DNA from: Acidimicrobiaceae bacterium
GTDB taxonomy: Bacteria; Actinomycetota; Acidimicrobiia; Acidimicrobiales; Palsa-688
Assembly: GCA_003156795.1 (NCBI GenBank)
Contig: PMHU01000272.1
Span: 6,034-12,713 of the forward strand
DNA length: 6,680 nucleotides
Direction of reading: 5' to 3'
Shown here one piece after another: positions 1-5,982 of this stretch. A program made the position numbers and the translations under genes. The notes under the pieces are model-generated. The model saw only the letters and a list, made by a program, of their open reading frames with translations, did no database searches and was not told where the DNA came from. Every line of letters starts with the position of its first letter. Positions within the stretch are counted from its first letter, which is position 1.

Positions 1-199
1 GTCCACCCGACTCGACTTCGCCTTCCAGGCCGAGGAGCGCGCCACTGCCTCGCTCGATCGGCGAAGACATCGTGTTGCGCATGGACAGCTGCTCCACGAA
101 GAAGCGGACCACCGAATCGGCCCTGGCGCCGGTGCAGCAGTAGCAGGCGTGGAGAAACCGCCGGGCGGGCTTCAGGGCTTGGTCTGGACTAGACGTCAC
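1..199 (-). CDS. Unrecognised protein, N-terminal part (runs off left edge)
   Basis: An open minus-strand frame of 66 codons starts at GTG 199 and has no stop before the window edge. The start is supported by a GGGGAG Shine-Dalgarno (205-210) with 5 nt spacing. Roughly 80% of codons end in G or C, as expected for a real gene in GC-rich DNA. The peptide begins VTSSPDQALKPARRFLHACY and continues with CCTGARADSVVRFFVEQLSM. A His-x-Cys-x-Cys-Cys cluster (residues 17-22) is the only striking feature. No signal peptide or membrane segment is seen in this part. I do not recognise the family; the RFF-containing stretch is vaguely like SnoaL/NTF2 proteins but is not enough to assign it. It is divergent from the acyl-CoA dehydrogenase, with the first operator copy between them, so it is probably under the same regulator. 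An in-frame GTG at 214 is an alternative start but has no obvious ribosome binding site. Confidence 0.6.
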   Translation of the reverse strand, partial: MTSSPDQALKPARRFLHACYCCTGARADSVVRFFVEQLSMRNTMSSPIERGSGALLGLEGEVESGG

Positions 200-204
200 G
201 GGTG

Positions 205-210
205 CTCCCC
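205..210 (-). promoter_or_regulatory. Shine-Dalgarno for the left-edge gene
   Basis: GGGGAG on the minus strand lies 5 nt before GTG 199. It is the main evidence for choosing that start for the partial gene at the left edge. Confidence 0.55.
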
Positions 211-243
211 TCACAACCGACCTTGTTCGTACCCGCACTCCAT

Positions 244-263
244 AGTTGACAGTGCCGTCAAGT
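244..263. promoter_or_regulatory. Operator copy 1, TTGAC-N6-GTCAA palindrome
   Basis: The site reads AGTTGAC-AGTGCC-GTCAAGT. The arms TTGAC/GTCAA are perfectly inverted, with a 6-nt spacer, and outer A and T also pair. It lies between the divergent left-edge gene (start 199) and the acyl-CoA dehydrogenase (start 411). The same 5-6-5 palindrome recurs at 3676-3695 and 5983-6002, each time in a divergent intergenic region. The size and symmetry fit a dimeric helix-turn-helix repressor, most simply the TetR protein encoded at 5157-5870. That pairing is inferred, not shown. TTG 246, the longest possible start for the dehydrogenase frame, lies inside this site. Confidence 0.75.
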
Positions 264-268
264 ATATC
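263..268 (+). promoter_or_regulatory. Possible -10 box upstream of the acyl-CoA dehydrogenase
   Basis: TATATC begins at the last base of operator copy 1, the same offset at which TAGGTT follows copy 3. If used, transcription would begin near 275 and give a leader of about 135 nt before the start at 411. There is no matching -35 at 17 bp, because the TTGACA in the operator is only 11 bp away, so this call is weak. Confidence 0.3.
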
Positions 269-410
269 CAAAAGGGCAGCCGGTCGACCCGGCCTGGAAG
301 TCGTCCGTCCAGTCGGGCCGAAACGTCAGACCCGGAGCGCGCCGCTGGTTCGGGGGGGCGCCACCGAAGGGGCTAAGCGACCAAGTGACCGGCTAAGGAT
401 CGACGTTACG

Positions 411-1613
411 ATGGAGCCACCACGAGGCCGGGGGTGGATCGAAAATGCCAATCTCAGGGTACCGGCGACGGTACGAAGCGGCCGGTGCGAGCGGCGGTTG
501 ACGGAGGAACCGCAACAGACGCTCAGGACCCTCCTCGAAACCGTGATCCTCCCGATCCACCACGATCGTTGGGGAGGATCCGACGCCTGGGTCGCGTGCG
601 TCGACTTCCAACGCCAGCTCGGCTCACACGGTTGGACGGCTCCCGGATGGCCGGTGGAAATTGGCGGTCTCGGCCTCAGCATCGAGCAACAGGTGGCTTG
701 CGAAGGGGTCTACTTCGATCTCGGGGCGCCCCGCCGGGTCTCGGTTTACGGAGTCAACAACGTGGGCCCGACCATCGCCGCCCACGGCACCCCCGCGCAG
801 AAGCGCCACCTCCAAGCCATCGTCGACGTAGACGAGGTCTGGTGCCAAGGCTTCAGTGAGCCCGATGCTGGAAGCGATCTGGCCAGCCTGCGGACGCGGG
901 CCGACCGCATGGATGACGGGTTCACCATCAACGGGCAGAAGATCTGGACGTCCATCGGACTCAACGCCACCCATTGCCTGCTCCTCGCTCGCACCGATCC
1001 AGAGGCTCCGAAGCACCAGGGCATATCGGCCTTTCTCGTCCCGCTCGACCTGCCCGGGATAACCCGCAGGCCGATCAGGCAGATCAACGGCGAAGAGGAG
1101 TTCGCCGAGCTCTTCTTCGATGACGTCAAGGTGCCAGCCACCTCGGTCCTCGGACCCATTGATAGGGGTTGGCAGGTAACGATGACGACGCTCGGGTACG
1201 AGAGGGCCGGGGTGCTTTCGATATCCGGTCAACTCGCGATCGAAGCTGAGACCACCGTCCGCGACCTGGCCAGGCGTGGAGAGCTGGGCGGTCCCCGACT
1301 GGATCGAGCCATGCGAATCTTCGTGCGGGCTCAGCTGCTTCGGACGTCCGGCGAGCGGGCCTTGAGCGCCGAGGCCGGTACCCCTGGCCCCCTATCTACT
1401 GTGATCAAGTTGGCGTGGTCCAGTCTGGCAACCGACGTTGCCGAGTTCCTCGTCGACACCCGTGGGTTCGAAGTGGTGGCCGGCGCGGACCCAACAGTGT
1501 CGGAGCGGTTCCTTCGCAGCCGGGCCCTGACCATCGCCGGCGGTACGACCGAAGTCCTCAAGAATCTGGTGGCCGAGCGGGTCCTTGGACTTCCAAAGGA
1601 CCCCACTCGCTGA
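411..1613 (+). CDS. Acyl-CoA dehydrogenase (FadE-type)
   Basis: An FAD-dependent cytoplasmic enzyme that introduces an alpha,beta double bond into an acyl-CoA and passes electrons to an electron-transfer flavoprotein. From ATG 411 it has 400 residues, typical for the family. Visible landmarks are the N-terminal GWTAPGWPVEIGGLGLS stretch, the flavin/substrate motif WCQGFSEPDAGSDLASLRT from residue 144, NGQKIWTS (174-181), and the C-terminal TIAGGTTEV and VAERVLGLP. The position of the catalytic Glu of medium-chain enzymes (YEGT) is Gly377 here; Glu264 in LGYERAG lies where isovaleryl- and long-chain-type enzymes carry their base, so the enzyme should be active. This pattern is common in actinobacterial FadE proteins of steroid and branched or cyclic acyl-CoA breakdown, but the substrate is not determined. 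ATG 411 has AAGGA at 395-399; the frame stays open back to TTG 246, but that codon lies in operator copy 1 and the extra residues are not family-like. The DUF2889 gene follows after 88 bp and is probably co-transcribed. Confidence 0.93.
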   Translation: MEPPRGRGWIENANLRVPATVRSGRCERRLTEEPQQTLRTLLETVILPIHHDRWGGSDAWVACVDFQRQLGSHGWTAPGWPVEIGGLGLSIEQQVACEGVYFDLGAPRRVSVYGVNNVGPTIAAHGTPAQKRHLQAIVDVDEVWCQGFSEPDAGSDLASLRTRADRMDDGFTINGQKIWTSIGLNATHCLLLARTDPEAPKHQGISAFLVPLDLPGITRRPIRQINGEEEFAELFFDDVKVPATSVLGPIDRGWQVTMTTLGYERAGVLSISGQLAIEAETTVRDLARRGELGGPRLDRAMRIFVRAQLLRTSGERALSAEAGTPGPLSTVIKLAWSSLATDVAEFLVDTRGFEVVAGADPTVSERFLRSRALTIAGGTTEVLKNLVAERVLGLPKDPTR

Positions 1614-1676
1614 CCGCTTCGCCGACGGATGGCGAGGCCCGGTGTTCCATCGGTTGCTCCCAGTCGGGCGGTAGCT

Positions 1677-1688
1677 TGACGATCGTCA
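1677..1688. repeat. 12-bp perfect palindrome before the DUF2889 gene
   Basis: TGACGATCGTCA is perfectly self-complementary and lies in the short gap between the acyl-CoA dehydrogenase and the DUF2889 gene, just before the ribosome binding site of the latter. Its outer halves (TTGAC, GTCA) resemble the shared operator arms, but the spacer is 4 nt rather than 6 and the last arm base is G. It may be a degenerate site, a site for another protein, or chance. Confidence 0.35.
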
Positions 1689-1701
1689 GAATGGAGCAGC
1701 G

Positions 1702-2727
1702 ATGGGGAGGCAGTCCGCCGTAGCGGATGGAGCAGGCGACCCGATGGAAAGCACCCCACCGCGCCCGAGCGGATCGGTCCGCCGCACCAGCCACATCGAC
1801 ATCGTGCGAACAGGCGGCGGCAGCCTGCTGCTCGAGGGCGCGGCGCGCGACTTACGCACCTCTAACGGGCGGGCTTCTGTCCTGGCCGAAGCGACCGTCC
1901 GCGCCGACCTGGACCCACAGCACATCCTGGTTCGGCTGCAGCCGACTCCCCCAGCCCCCGCGGCGCAGACGCTGGTCGGCCTTTTGGTGGGCTCCGGGTT
2001 CCGTGCTGCAGTGGACGCGGCGCTACCCGACGAGCGCGCCACGTCCAGCCCCCTCCATCTACTGTTGGACGAGCTGCCGATCGCCGCCGTCATATCCGGA
2101 TACGCCCTGCTCTACCGGGGCGCCATCGACTTCCAGCAGACCGACGCTGGCACCGTCAAAGCCGATATCTGCTCCGGCTGGCGCTCCGACGGGACGATGA
2201 TGGTTTCCCTTCGGTCGGAAGGACGGATGCCGATCCCGGTGGGTCCGATCGCCAATACCTTGGAGTCCGACCAAGACCCCGTCGGATGGCACGAGATCGG
2301 TCCCCTCGCCCCCGGCGCCATGCGACGGCGGCGGCTGGTGGAGTTGACCGATGGCAACCCGCACGCCGTCTTCGCCATGTTCCGTGACACCCATGTAGAT
2401 GGGCGCGGTATCGAGACCATCCTCCATGAGTACAGCTTCACCTCCGACCTCGAGCCGGGCGCCCTCACCTTTCGCAACTGCCGAGCGCGGCCGCGCGTGC
2501 TTCCGTGGGTCGAGTGCCCCGCCGCCGCGGCCAGCGCAGGTCGACTAGATGGTCAGCAGCCGGAGAGTCTGAGATCTCTCATCGGACGAGAGTTCCGGGG
2601 AACGAGCACGTGCACCCACCTCAACGATCTCCTTCGTTCTCTCGCGGATCTCGGCGCCTTGGCGTCCAAGCTCGTCGAGCCTGACGCCCAGCATCGCACT
2701 AAGCCCTATCGTCGGGGCGTGATGTAA
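1702..2727 (+). CDS. DUF2889 domain-containing protein, function unknown
   Basis: A 341-residue soluble protein with no signal peptide or membrane helix seen. It matches, from memory of the family, the long actinobacterial form of DUF2889: RRTSHID (27-33), EGAARDLRT (45-53), SPLHLLLDELP (116-126), MFRDTHVDGRGIETILHEY (226-244), PRVLPWVECPAAAASAGRL (264-282) and the hallmark C-terminal TSTCTHLNDLLRSLADL (301-317). The conserved His, Cys and Asp residues of these motifs suggest a metal or small-molecule site, but no activity is established. ATG 1702 has GGAG at 1693-1696 with 5 nt spacing; ATG 1744 is almost as good and would remove 14 poorly conserved residues. It lies 88 bp after the acyl-CoA dehydrogenase on the same strand, which suggests one operon. 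Its last 22 bp overlap the end of the convergent oxidoreductase gene. Related proteins often sit near CoA-linked catabolic genes (recollection, not checked). Confidence 0.88.
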   Translation: MGRQSAVADGAGDPMESTPPRPSGSVRRTSHIDIVRTGGGSLLLEGAARDLRTSNGRASVLAEATVRADLDPQHILVRLQPTPPAPAAQTLVGLLVGSGFRAAVDAALPDERATSSPLHLLLDELPIAAVISGYALLYRGAIDFQQTDAGTVKADICSGWRSDGTMMVSLRSEGRMPIPVGPIANTLESDQDPVGWHEIGPLAPGAMRRRRLVELTDGNPHAVFAMFRDTHVDGRGIETILHEYSFTSDLEPGALTFRNCRARPRVLPWVECPAAAASAGRLDGQQPESLRSLIGREFRGTSTCTHLNDLLRSLADLGALASKLVEPDAQHRTKPYRRGVM

Positions 2728-3614
2728 CGCTCGCCGAATGCCTGCAAGAACTCGAGTGTCGCGGTGAACGAGTCGGCTGGTCCGGAAACCACGATCCAGG
2801 TCACGCCCGCTTCTATCAGCTCCGCGAACGCTTCGTCGTGGCGGGCTACGTCCTTGTCGAGCGTATGGTGGACGGCGGGATCGTGGTAGGGGTAAGTGAC
2901 GTCGAGGACGACGCCTCGCGTTGATGCCGTGTCCTGCATCTCGGCTACGTATTCGCCCAGCTGCTTGAGTCCCTCGAGGCCCGGGGAACGAACGGTGGCT
3001 TCGGCTCCTGGTGGGATCAGCAGCGGCATCCATCCCTGGGCCCTCTCGGCCACCCGCCGCCGCGCCAGCTTGGAGTTTCCGCCGATCCATATCGGGATGG
3101 GGTCCTGCACGGGCCTCGGCCGGGCTATGGCCTCCCTGGCCTCGAAGTGGGCTCCCTTGTAGCTGAACGGTTCGCCCTTCCAATGGAGGGGCAACGTGTC
3201 CAAGGCCTCGTCGAAGAGGGCGTTTCGTTCGTCGAAGTCGACTCCGAGCGCCCGAAACTCGCCCTTGAGGTAGCCCGTACCCGCGCCCAGAACGAAGCGT
3301 CCTCCCGAAAGCTTGTCGACCGTCGCCGCCGCCTTGGCCAGAAGGAACGGGTTCCGGTAGGGAACGACGGAAAGATAGGTGAGAAGGCGCATCCGGGTCG
3401 TGACGGCAGCTACGAACGCCAGTGCCGCAAATGGGTCCAGACTCTGGTGACCCCCGCTCTCGAGCCACCGGGCACCGGGCACCGGGTGCTCGGTGAACGA
3501 AAAGCCGGTGAAACCGGCGGCCTCGGCGGCGCGCGCTACCTCGTCGACGGGACCGGCATCGAGCATGTCCCGGTCGGTCCCGTTGGTCTCCGGGTACTGG
3601 TACATGAACTGCAC
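2706..3614 (-). CDS. LLM-class F420-dependent oxidoreductase (TIGR03619 type)
   Basis: A luciferase-like TIM-barrel flavin/F420 enzyme of 302 residues, usual length for the TIGR03619 group. Landmarks are EVARAAEAAGFTGFSFTEHP (25-44), DPFAALAFVAAVTTRMRLLT (60-79), VVPYRNPFLLAKAAATVDKL (83-102), the phosphate-binding SGGRFVLGAGTGYLKGEF (103-120), and PIPIWIGGNSKLARRRVAE (172-190) followed by GWMP. These are typical of enzymes that use reduced or oxidised F420 to transfer hydride to organic substrates; the substrate is unknown. The start is GTG 3614, chosen because AGGAG (3621-3625) lies 6 nt upstream; ATG 3605 is an internal alternative. The gene is divergent from the SDR, with operator copy 2 between them, and its 3' end overlaps the convergent DUF2889 gene by 22 bp. 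The second paralogue at the right edge is clearly diverged, so this is not a recent duplication. Confidence 0.93.
   Translation of the reverse strand: MQFMYQYPETNGTDRDMLDAGPVDEVARAAEAAGFTGFSFTEHPVPGARWLESGGHQSLDPFAALAFVAAVTTRMRLLTYLSVVPYRNPFLLAKAAATVDKLSGGRFVLGAGTGYLKGEFRALGVDFDERNALFDEALDTLPLHWKGEPFSYKGAHFEAREAIARPRPVQDPIPIWIGGNSKLARRRVAERAQGWMPLLIPPGAEATVRSPGLEGLKQLGEYVAEMQDTASTRGVVLDVTYPYHDPAVHHTLDKDVARHDEAFAELIEAGVTWIVVSGPADSFTATLEFLQAFGERYITPRR
3466..3486 (+). repeat. Three tandem CACCGGG units inside the oxidoreductase gene
   Basis: Three direct copies of the 7-mer CACCGGG occur within the coding sequence, encoding part of EHPVPGARW on the minus strand. Because 7 is not a multiple of 3, slippage here would shift the frame. 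The frame is intact in this sequence. Confidence 0.6.
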
Positions 3615-3620
3615 CTCAAG

Positions 3621-3625
3621 CTCCT
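3621..3625 (-). promoter_or_regulatory. Shine-Dalgarno for the 3614 GTG start
   Basis: AGGAG on the minus strand, 6 nt from GTG 3614, fixes the oxidoreductase start at this GTG rather than at ATG 3605. Confidence 0.7.
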
Positions 3626-3675
3626 AACCGCTCGAATGCAACCTGAGATGACGTCTTCTCTGGCCCGGAACAGCA

Positions 3676-3695
3676 AGTTGACATGAGGGTCAAAT
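3676..3695. promoter_or_regulatory. Operator copy 2, TTGAC-N6-GTCAA palindrome
   Basis: The site reads AGTTGAC-ATGAGG-GTCAAAT, with the same arms and 6-nt spacer as copies 1 and 3. It is located between the divergent F420-dependent oxidoreductase (start 3614) and the SDR (start 3749). Its centre is about 63 bp upstream of the SDR start and 71 bp upstream of the oxidoreductase start. It could therefore cover the oxidoreductase promoter or act on both genes. ATG 3683 of the SDR frame lies in its spacer, which argues against that ATG being the SDR start. Confidence 0.75.
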
Positions 3696-3735
3696 TACCA
3701 CGGACCTTGCCGCGGCCCGCCCGCTCGCGCCCCTC

Positions 3736-3741
3736 TAGGCT
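3736..3741 (+). promoter_or_regulatory. -10 box of a leaderless SDR promoter
   Basis: TAGGCT (TAnnnT) ends 7 nt before GTG 3749, so transcription should begin at or next to the start codon. No Shine-Dalgarno precedes that GTG, and no clear -35 is seen, as is usual for actinobacterial leaderless promoters. The same arrangement (TAGGTT, 6 nt, GTG) precedes the gene at 6014. Confidence 0.55.
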
Positions 3742-3748
3742 GCCAAGC

Positions 3749-4609
3749 GTGGGCCCATCGGACATCCTCCTCACGGATCAGGTCGCCATCGTCACCGGTA
3801 GCGGGGCAGGAATCGGCCAGGGCATCGCGGCCGGACTGGCCGCCTTCGGGGCCGACGTCGTCGTGGCTGAGATCGACCCCGAACGAGCCCGCGTCACGGC
3901 CGGCCTGATCGAGTCGCAAGGGCGGCGCTGCCTGGCCGTGCCCACAGACATGTCCGATACCGAGCAGATCCGGTCGATGGTCGATGAAGCGCAGCGGCAT
4001 TTCGGACGCCTCGACATTCTCGTCAATAACGTCGGCGGGGTACGACAAGCGCCGTTTCTGGACCAGAGCGAGCGCAGCTGGCGGCGCCATATCGACCTCA
4101 ACCTGATCAGCCTGTTCGCGACCACGGCCGCCGCGACTCCAACGATGATCAGCGGCGCCAAGGGAGGCTCGATCGTCAATGTCGCGAGCATCGAAGCCCT
4201 ACGAGCCGCCCCTGAATTCGCGGTCTATGCCGCCTGCAAAGCCGCAATGACGAACTTCACGCGCACGATGGCCCTCGAACTCGCCGAGCACGGCATCCGG
4301 GTCAATGCCCTGGCACCCGACATCATCGCCACGCCCGGAATACGGGGCATCATCACGGGGCCGGTGCCATCTCCCTTGCCGCCGGCCCGCGGACGCTCAT
4401 CCGAGGGAGTCACCAGATACGTCCCCCTCGGTCGGGAAGGGTCGATAGACGACTGTGCCGGCGCCGCTGTCTTCTTGTGCTCAGCCATGGCCCGGTATGT
4501 CACGGGGGTCACCTTGTCGATCGACGGTGGCACCGCAGCCTCTGCCGGCTGGGTCAGACGGGCGGACGGTCGCGGTTGGCAGCTCGTCGCAGAGCAGGCG
4601 GACGCTTAG
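3749..4609 (+). CDS. Classical short-chain dehydrogenase/reductase (SDR)
   Basis: A cytoplasmic NAD(P)-dependent oxidoreductase, probably interconverting an alcohol and a ketone. From GTG 3749 it has 286 residues. Visible motifs are the Rossmann glycine motif TGSGAGIG (16-23), an acidic residue after the second strand (AEID), which favours NAD(H) over NADP(H), the NNVG motif (93-96, usually NNAG), and the catalytic Ser147, Tyr160 and Lys164 in S-x12-Y-A-A-C-K spacing. The C-terminal SIDGG is typical. The segment after the active site, with VPSPLPPARGRS, is a proline-rich insertion of the substrate-loop region and may shape the pocket. The C-terminal tail beyond SIDGG is longer than usual (about 30 residues). 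The start at 3749 is chosen because a -10 box lies 7 nt upstream and the upstream ATG 3683 falls in operator copy 2. The gene is convergent with the SnoaL-like gene, with a 33-bp gap. Confidence 0.92.
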   Translation: MGPSDILLTDQVAIVTGSGAGIGQGIAAGLAAFGADVVVAEIDPERARVTAGLIESQGRRCLAVPTDMSDTEQIRSMVDEAQRHFGRLDILVNNVGGVRQAPFLDQSERSWRRHIDLNLISLFATTAAATPTMISGAKGGSIVNVASIEALRAAPEFAVYAACKAAMTNFTRTMALELAEHGIRVNALAPDIIATPGIRGIITGPVPSPLPPARGRSSEGVTRYVPLGREGSIDDCAGAAVFLCSAMARYVTGVTLSIDGGTAASAGWVRRADGRGWQLVAEQADA

Positions 4610-4614
4610 TCGAG

Positions 4615-4627
4615 CAGCCGTCGGCTG
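4615..4627. terminator. Short hairpin between convergent genes
   Basis: CAGCC-GTC-GGCTG forms a perfect 5-bp stem with a 3-nt loop in the 33-bp gap between the convergent SDR and SnoaL-like genes. Its position suits a bidirectional terminator, but the stem is short and there is no T-tract on either side. Confidence 0.25.
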
Positions 4628-4642
4628 GCCCCGCTGTCGCGC

Positions 4643-5146
4643 TCAGCCCTCAGCGTCGGAGGTCGCCGCGAACCAGCTGGCGGGGACGCATCCGTCGAGG
4701 AACACCCGCCGGTGGGCGAAACGCCACCACCCGTCGACCCGGACGTACTCGTCGAGGTAACGACCCCAGTGATCCAGGCCGTGGCTCATCAAGACCGCGA
4801 AGTACAGACGGCCGCGCGCCGCCAGCGAGCTGGTCATGTCGATCTGATGGGTTGACGTGAAGTGCCTTATGTACCCGGTCGCGCCGGCATCGGGCCGGCC
4901 CCGGATGCGCTCTTGGGCGCCGGTGAAGATTCTCTTAATCTCGGAGATGCCGTCATAGACGACGCGCTTGCCGCTGACGTCGGTGATTTCCATACTGGCG
5001 TCGGGGACGAACAGCCCGAACAAGGGGTCGAAGAGGCCGGAGTCACTGTAGGAGTTGTACCGCGCCACCAGATCGCGGATGCCATCTCTCGCCATGACGA
5101 CTTCCAACCGGTCGCCCGTTCGGAGGTGGCTGCCGTCGTCTTCCAC
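4643..5146 (-). CDS. SnoaL-like / NTF2-fold protein
   Basis: A 167-residue protein of the SnoaL-like (PF13577-type) NTF2 superfamily, a cone-shaped fold used by hydratases, isomerases, cyclases and dioxygenase small subunits. Family features are the N-terminal helix IRDLVARYNSYSDSGLFDPL (23-42), LFVPDASMEI (45-54), YDGISEIKRIF (64-74), the strand GYIRHFTSTHQIDM (91-104) and the C-terminal HWGRYLDEYVRVDGWWRFAHRRV (126-148). The His and Asp/Glu residues of these segments would face the pocket, but the reaction is not predictable. GTG 5146 is chosen because AGGAAGG (5151-5157) precedes it and overlaps the tetR stop. ATG 5095, with GGAAG upstream, would give a family-typical MARDGIRD start and is a real alternative. 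It lies 10 bp after tetR on the same strand, so the two are very likely co-transcribed and may be translationally coupled. Confidence 0.9.
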   Translation of the reverse strand: MEDDGSHLRTGDRLEVVMARDGIRDLVARYNSYSDSGLFDPLFGLFVPDASMEITDVSGKRVVYDGISEIKRIFTGAQERIRGRPDAGATGYIRHFTSTHQIDMTSSLAARGRLYFAVLMSHGLDHWGRYLDEYVRVDGWWRFAHRRVFLDGCVPASWFAATSDAEG

Positions 5147-5150
5147 GTCA

Positions 5151-5157
5151 CCTTCCT
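5151..5157 (-). promoter_or_regulatory. Shine-Dalgarno overlapping the tetR stop
   Basis: AGGAAGG on the minus strand touches the tetR stop codon (5157-5159) and lies upstream of GTG 5146; its AGGA core is 7 nt from the GTG. It supports the GTG start of the SnoaL-like gene and coupling to tetR translation. Confidence 0.55.
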
Positions 5158-5870
5158 CAGTTCGGTGAGGCCTTACGGACCGTCCGGCTTCGCAGCAGAG
5201 CCTGCAAGACCTGAGCGATCTCAGTGTGCACCGAGGCCTCGTCGAGCTTCCCCGTGTACAGCTGGCAGTACGACCAAGCCCGTTCCAGCATGCTGAATAT
5301 GACGAGACCTTGCGCAGTCGGGTCGTCGAAAGGCTCGCCGCGAAGCGATCCGAGAGCCCGGCCCATGCCGCCGCACACCTGCAGGTGTCTCTTCATGCCG
5401 GCGACGCGTATCTCCTCGTCCTGATGGGCGGCCTGGGTCCACGCGAACCCGAAGCTGGCGTGCTCATCGAATACGACGAAGCTCTTCCGTACGAACTCCT
5501 CGACATCCGACGCCTTCCACGGTGACTTGATGGCGCGCACGTAATCGACGAGCGTGGCTGCCGCGTGAGCGGACTCGGCTCCCAGGGCCAACAGAACGTC
5601 GCGCTTGGACGGGAAGTACGTGTAGAACGAGGCCCTCGATATCCCGGCGACCCGAGCTATCTCGTCGACGGTTGTACCGGCGTACCCGTGGGTAAGAAAG
5701 ATCTCTTTCGTCGCGGCGAGGATGAGGGCGACGGTCCGAGTCGCACGGGGGCCCATCTCCTTGGCTGGCTGCCGCAAGGTAGGACTGACCAAGAACTCGC
5801 GGGAAGGGGGCCTTCCGTTTCTGCTCCGGGAACCGGTCAGATCAAGCTCCTCAACGTCAGGGTTGCTCAC
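5157..5870 (-). CDS. TetR-family transcriptional regulator
   Basis: A one-component repressor with an N-terminal TetR helix-turn-helix and a C-terminal ligand domain. From GTG 5870 it has 237 residues. The DNA-binding domain runs from about residue 42 to 95: ILAATKEIFLTHGYAGTTVD, then EIARVAGISRASFYTYFPSK and RDVLLALG, a textbook TetR signature. The C-terminal part is helical and does not identify the ligand. The start is uncertain. GTG 5870 includes a GRPP arm and has TAGCGA (5878-5883) 7 nt upstream, a possible leaderless -10. ATG 5756 would give 199 residues, but its AAGGAG abuts the codon with no spacing. GTG 5984 lies within operator copy 3 and is unlikely. It is divergent from the F420-dependent oxidoreductase at 6014 and followed by the SnoaL-like gene. 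It is the only regulator in the window and the likely reader of the three palindromes, so it probably regulates itself and its neighbours. Confidence 0.93.
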   Translation of the reverse strand: MSNPDVEELDLTGSRSRNGRPPSREFLVSPTLRQPAKEMGPRATRTVALILAATKEIFLTHGYAGTTVDEIARVAGISRASFYTYFPSKRDVLLALGAESAHAAATLVDYVRAIKSPWKASDVEEFVRKSFVVFDEHASFGFAWTQAAHQDEEIRVAGMKRHLQVCGGMGRALGSLRGEPFDDPTAQGLVIFSMLERAWSYCQLYTGKLDEASVHTEIAQVLQALLRSRTVRKASPN

Positions 5871-5982
5871 CGAGCAGTCGCTACGACTCCGATGGCACTT
5901 GGAGCAAAATACCAGGTACCGCTCTATCGGTCCGCCATTCCGGGAGCCACCAGGGTCCTTCGCCACACCGACTTCCGGTCGC

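Noticed and set aside
149..376. 75-aa plus-strand frame in the left intergenic region
   Set aside because: It runs through operator copy 1, has Arg/Ser-rich low-quality composition and no good ribosome binding site, and overlaps the better-supported minus-strand gene.
624..1232. 202-aa minus-strand frame opposite the acyl-CoA dehydrogenase
   Set aside because: Antisense shadow of a gene with strong family motifs; no motifs of its own.
1539..1541. Missing catalytic Glu suggesting an inactive acyl-CoA dehydrogenase
   Set aside because: The alternative catalytic position (Glu264) is occupied, as in other active members of the family.
2545..3468. 307-aa minus-strand frame
   Set aside because: Same strand as the F420-dependent oxidoreductase but out of frame; Arg/Gly/Pro-rich sequence typical of a shadow in GC-rich DNA.
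3466..3486. CACCGGG tandem repeat as a phase-variation switch
   Set aside because: Only three units, and the translation reads smoothly as conserved protein; there is no sign of a frameshift.
3147..3686. 179-aa plus-strand frame opposite the oxidoreductase
   Set aside because: Antisense shadow that ends in the operator region; no recognisable domain.
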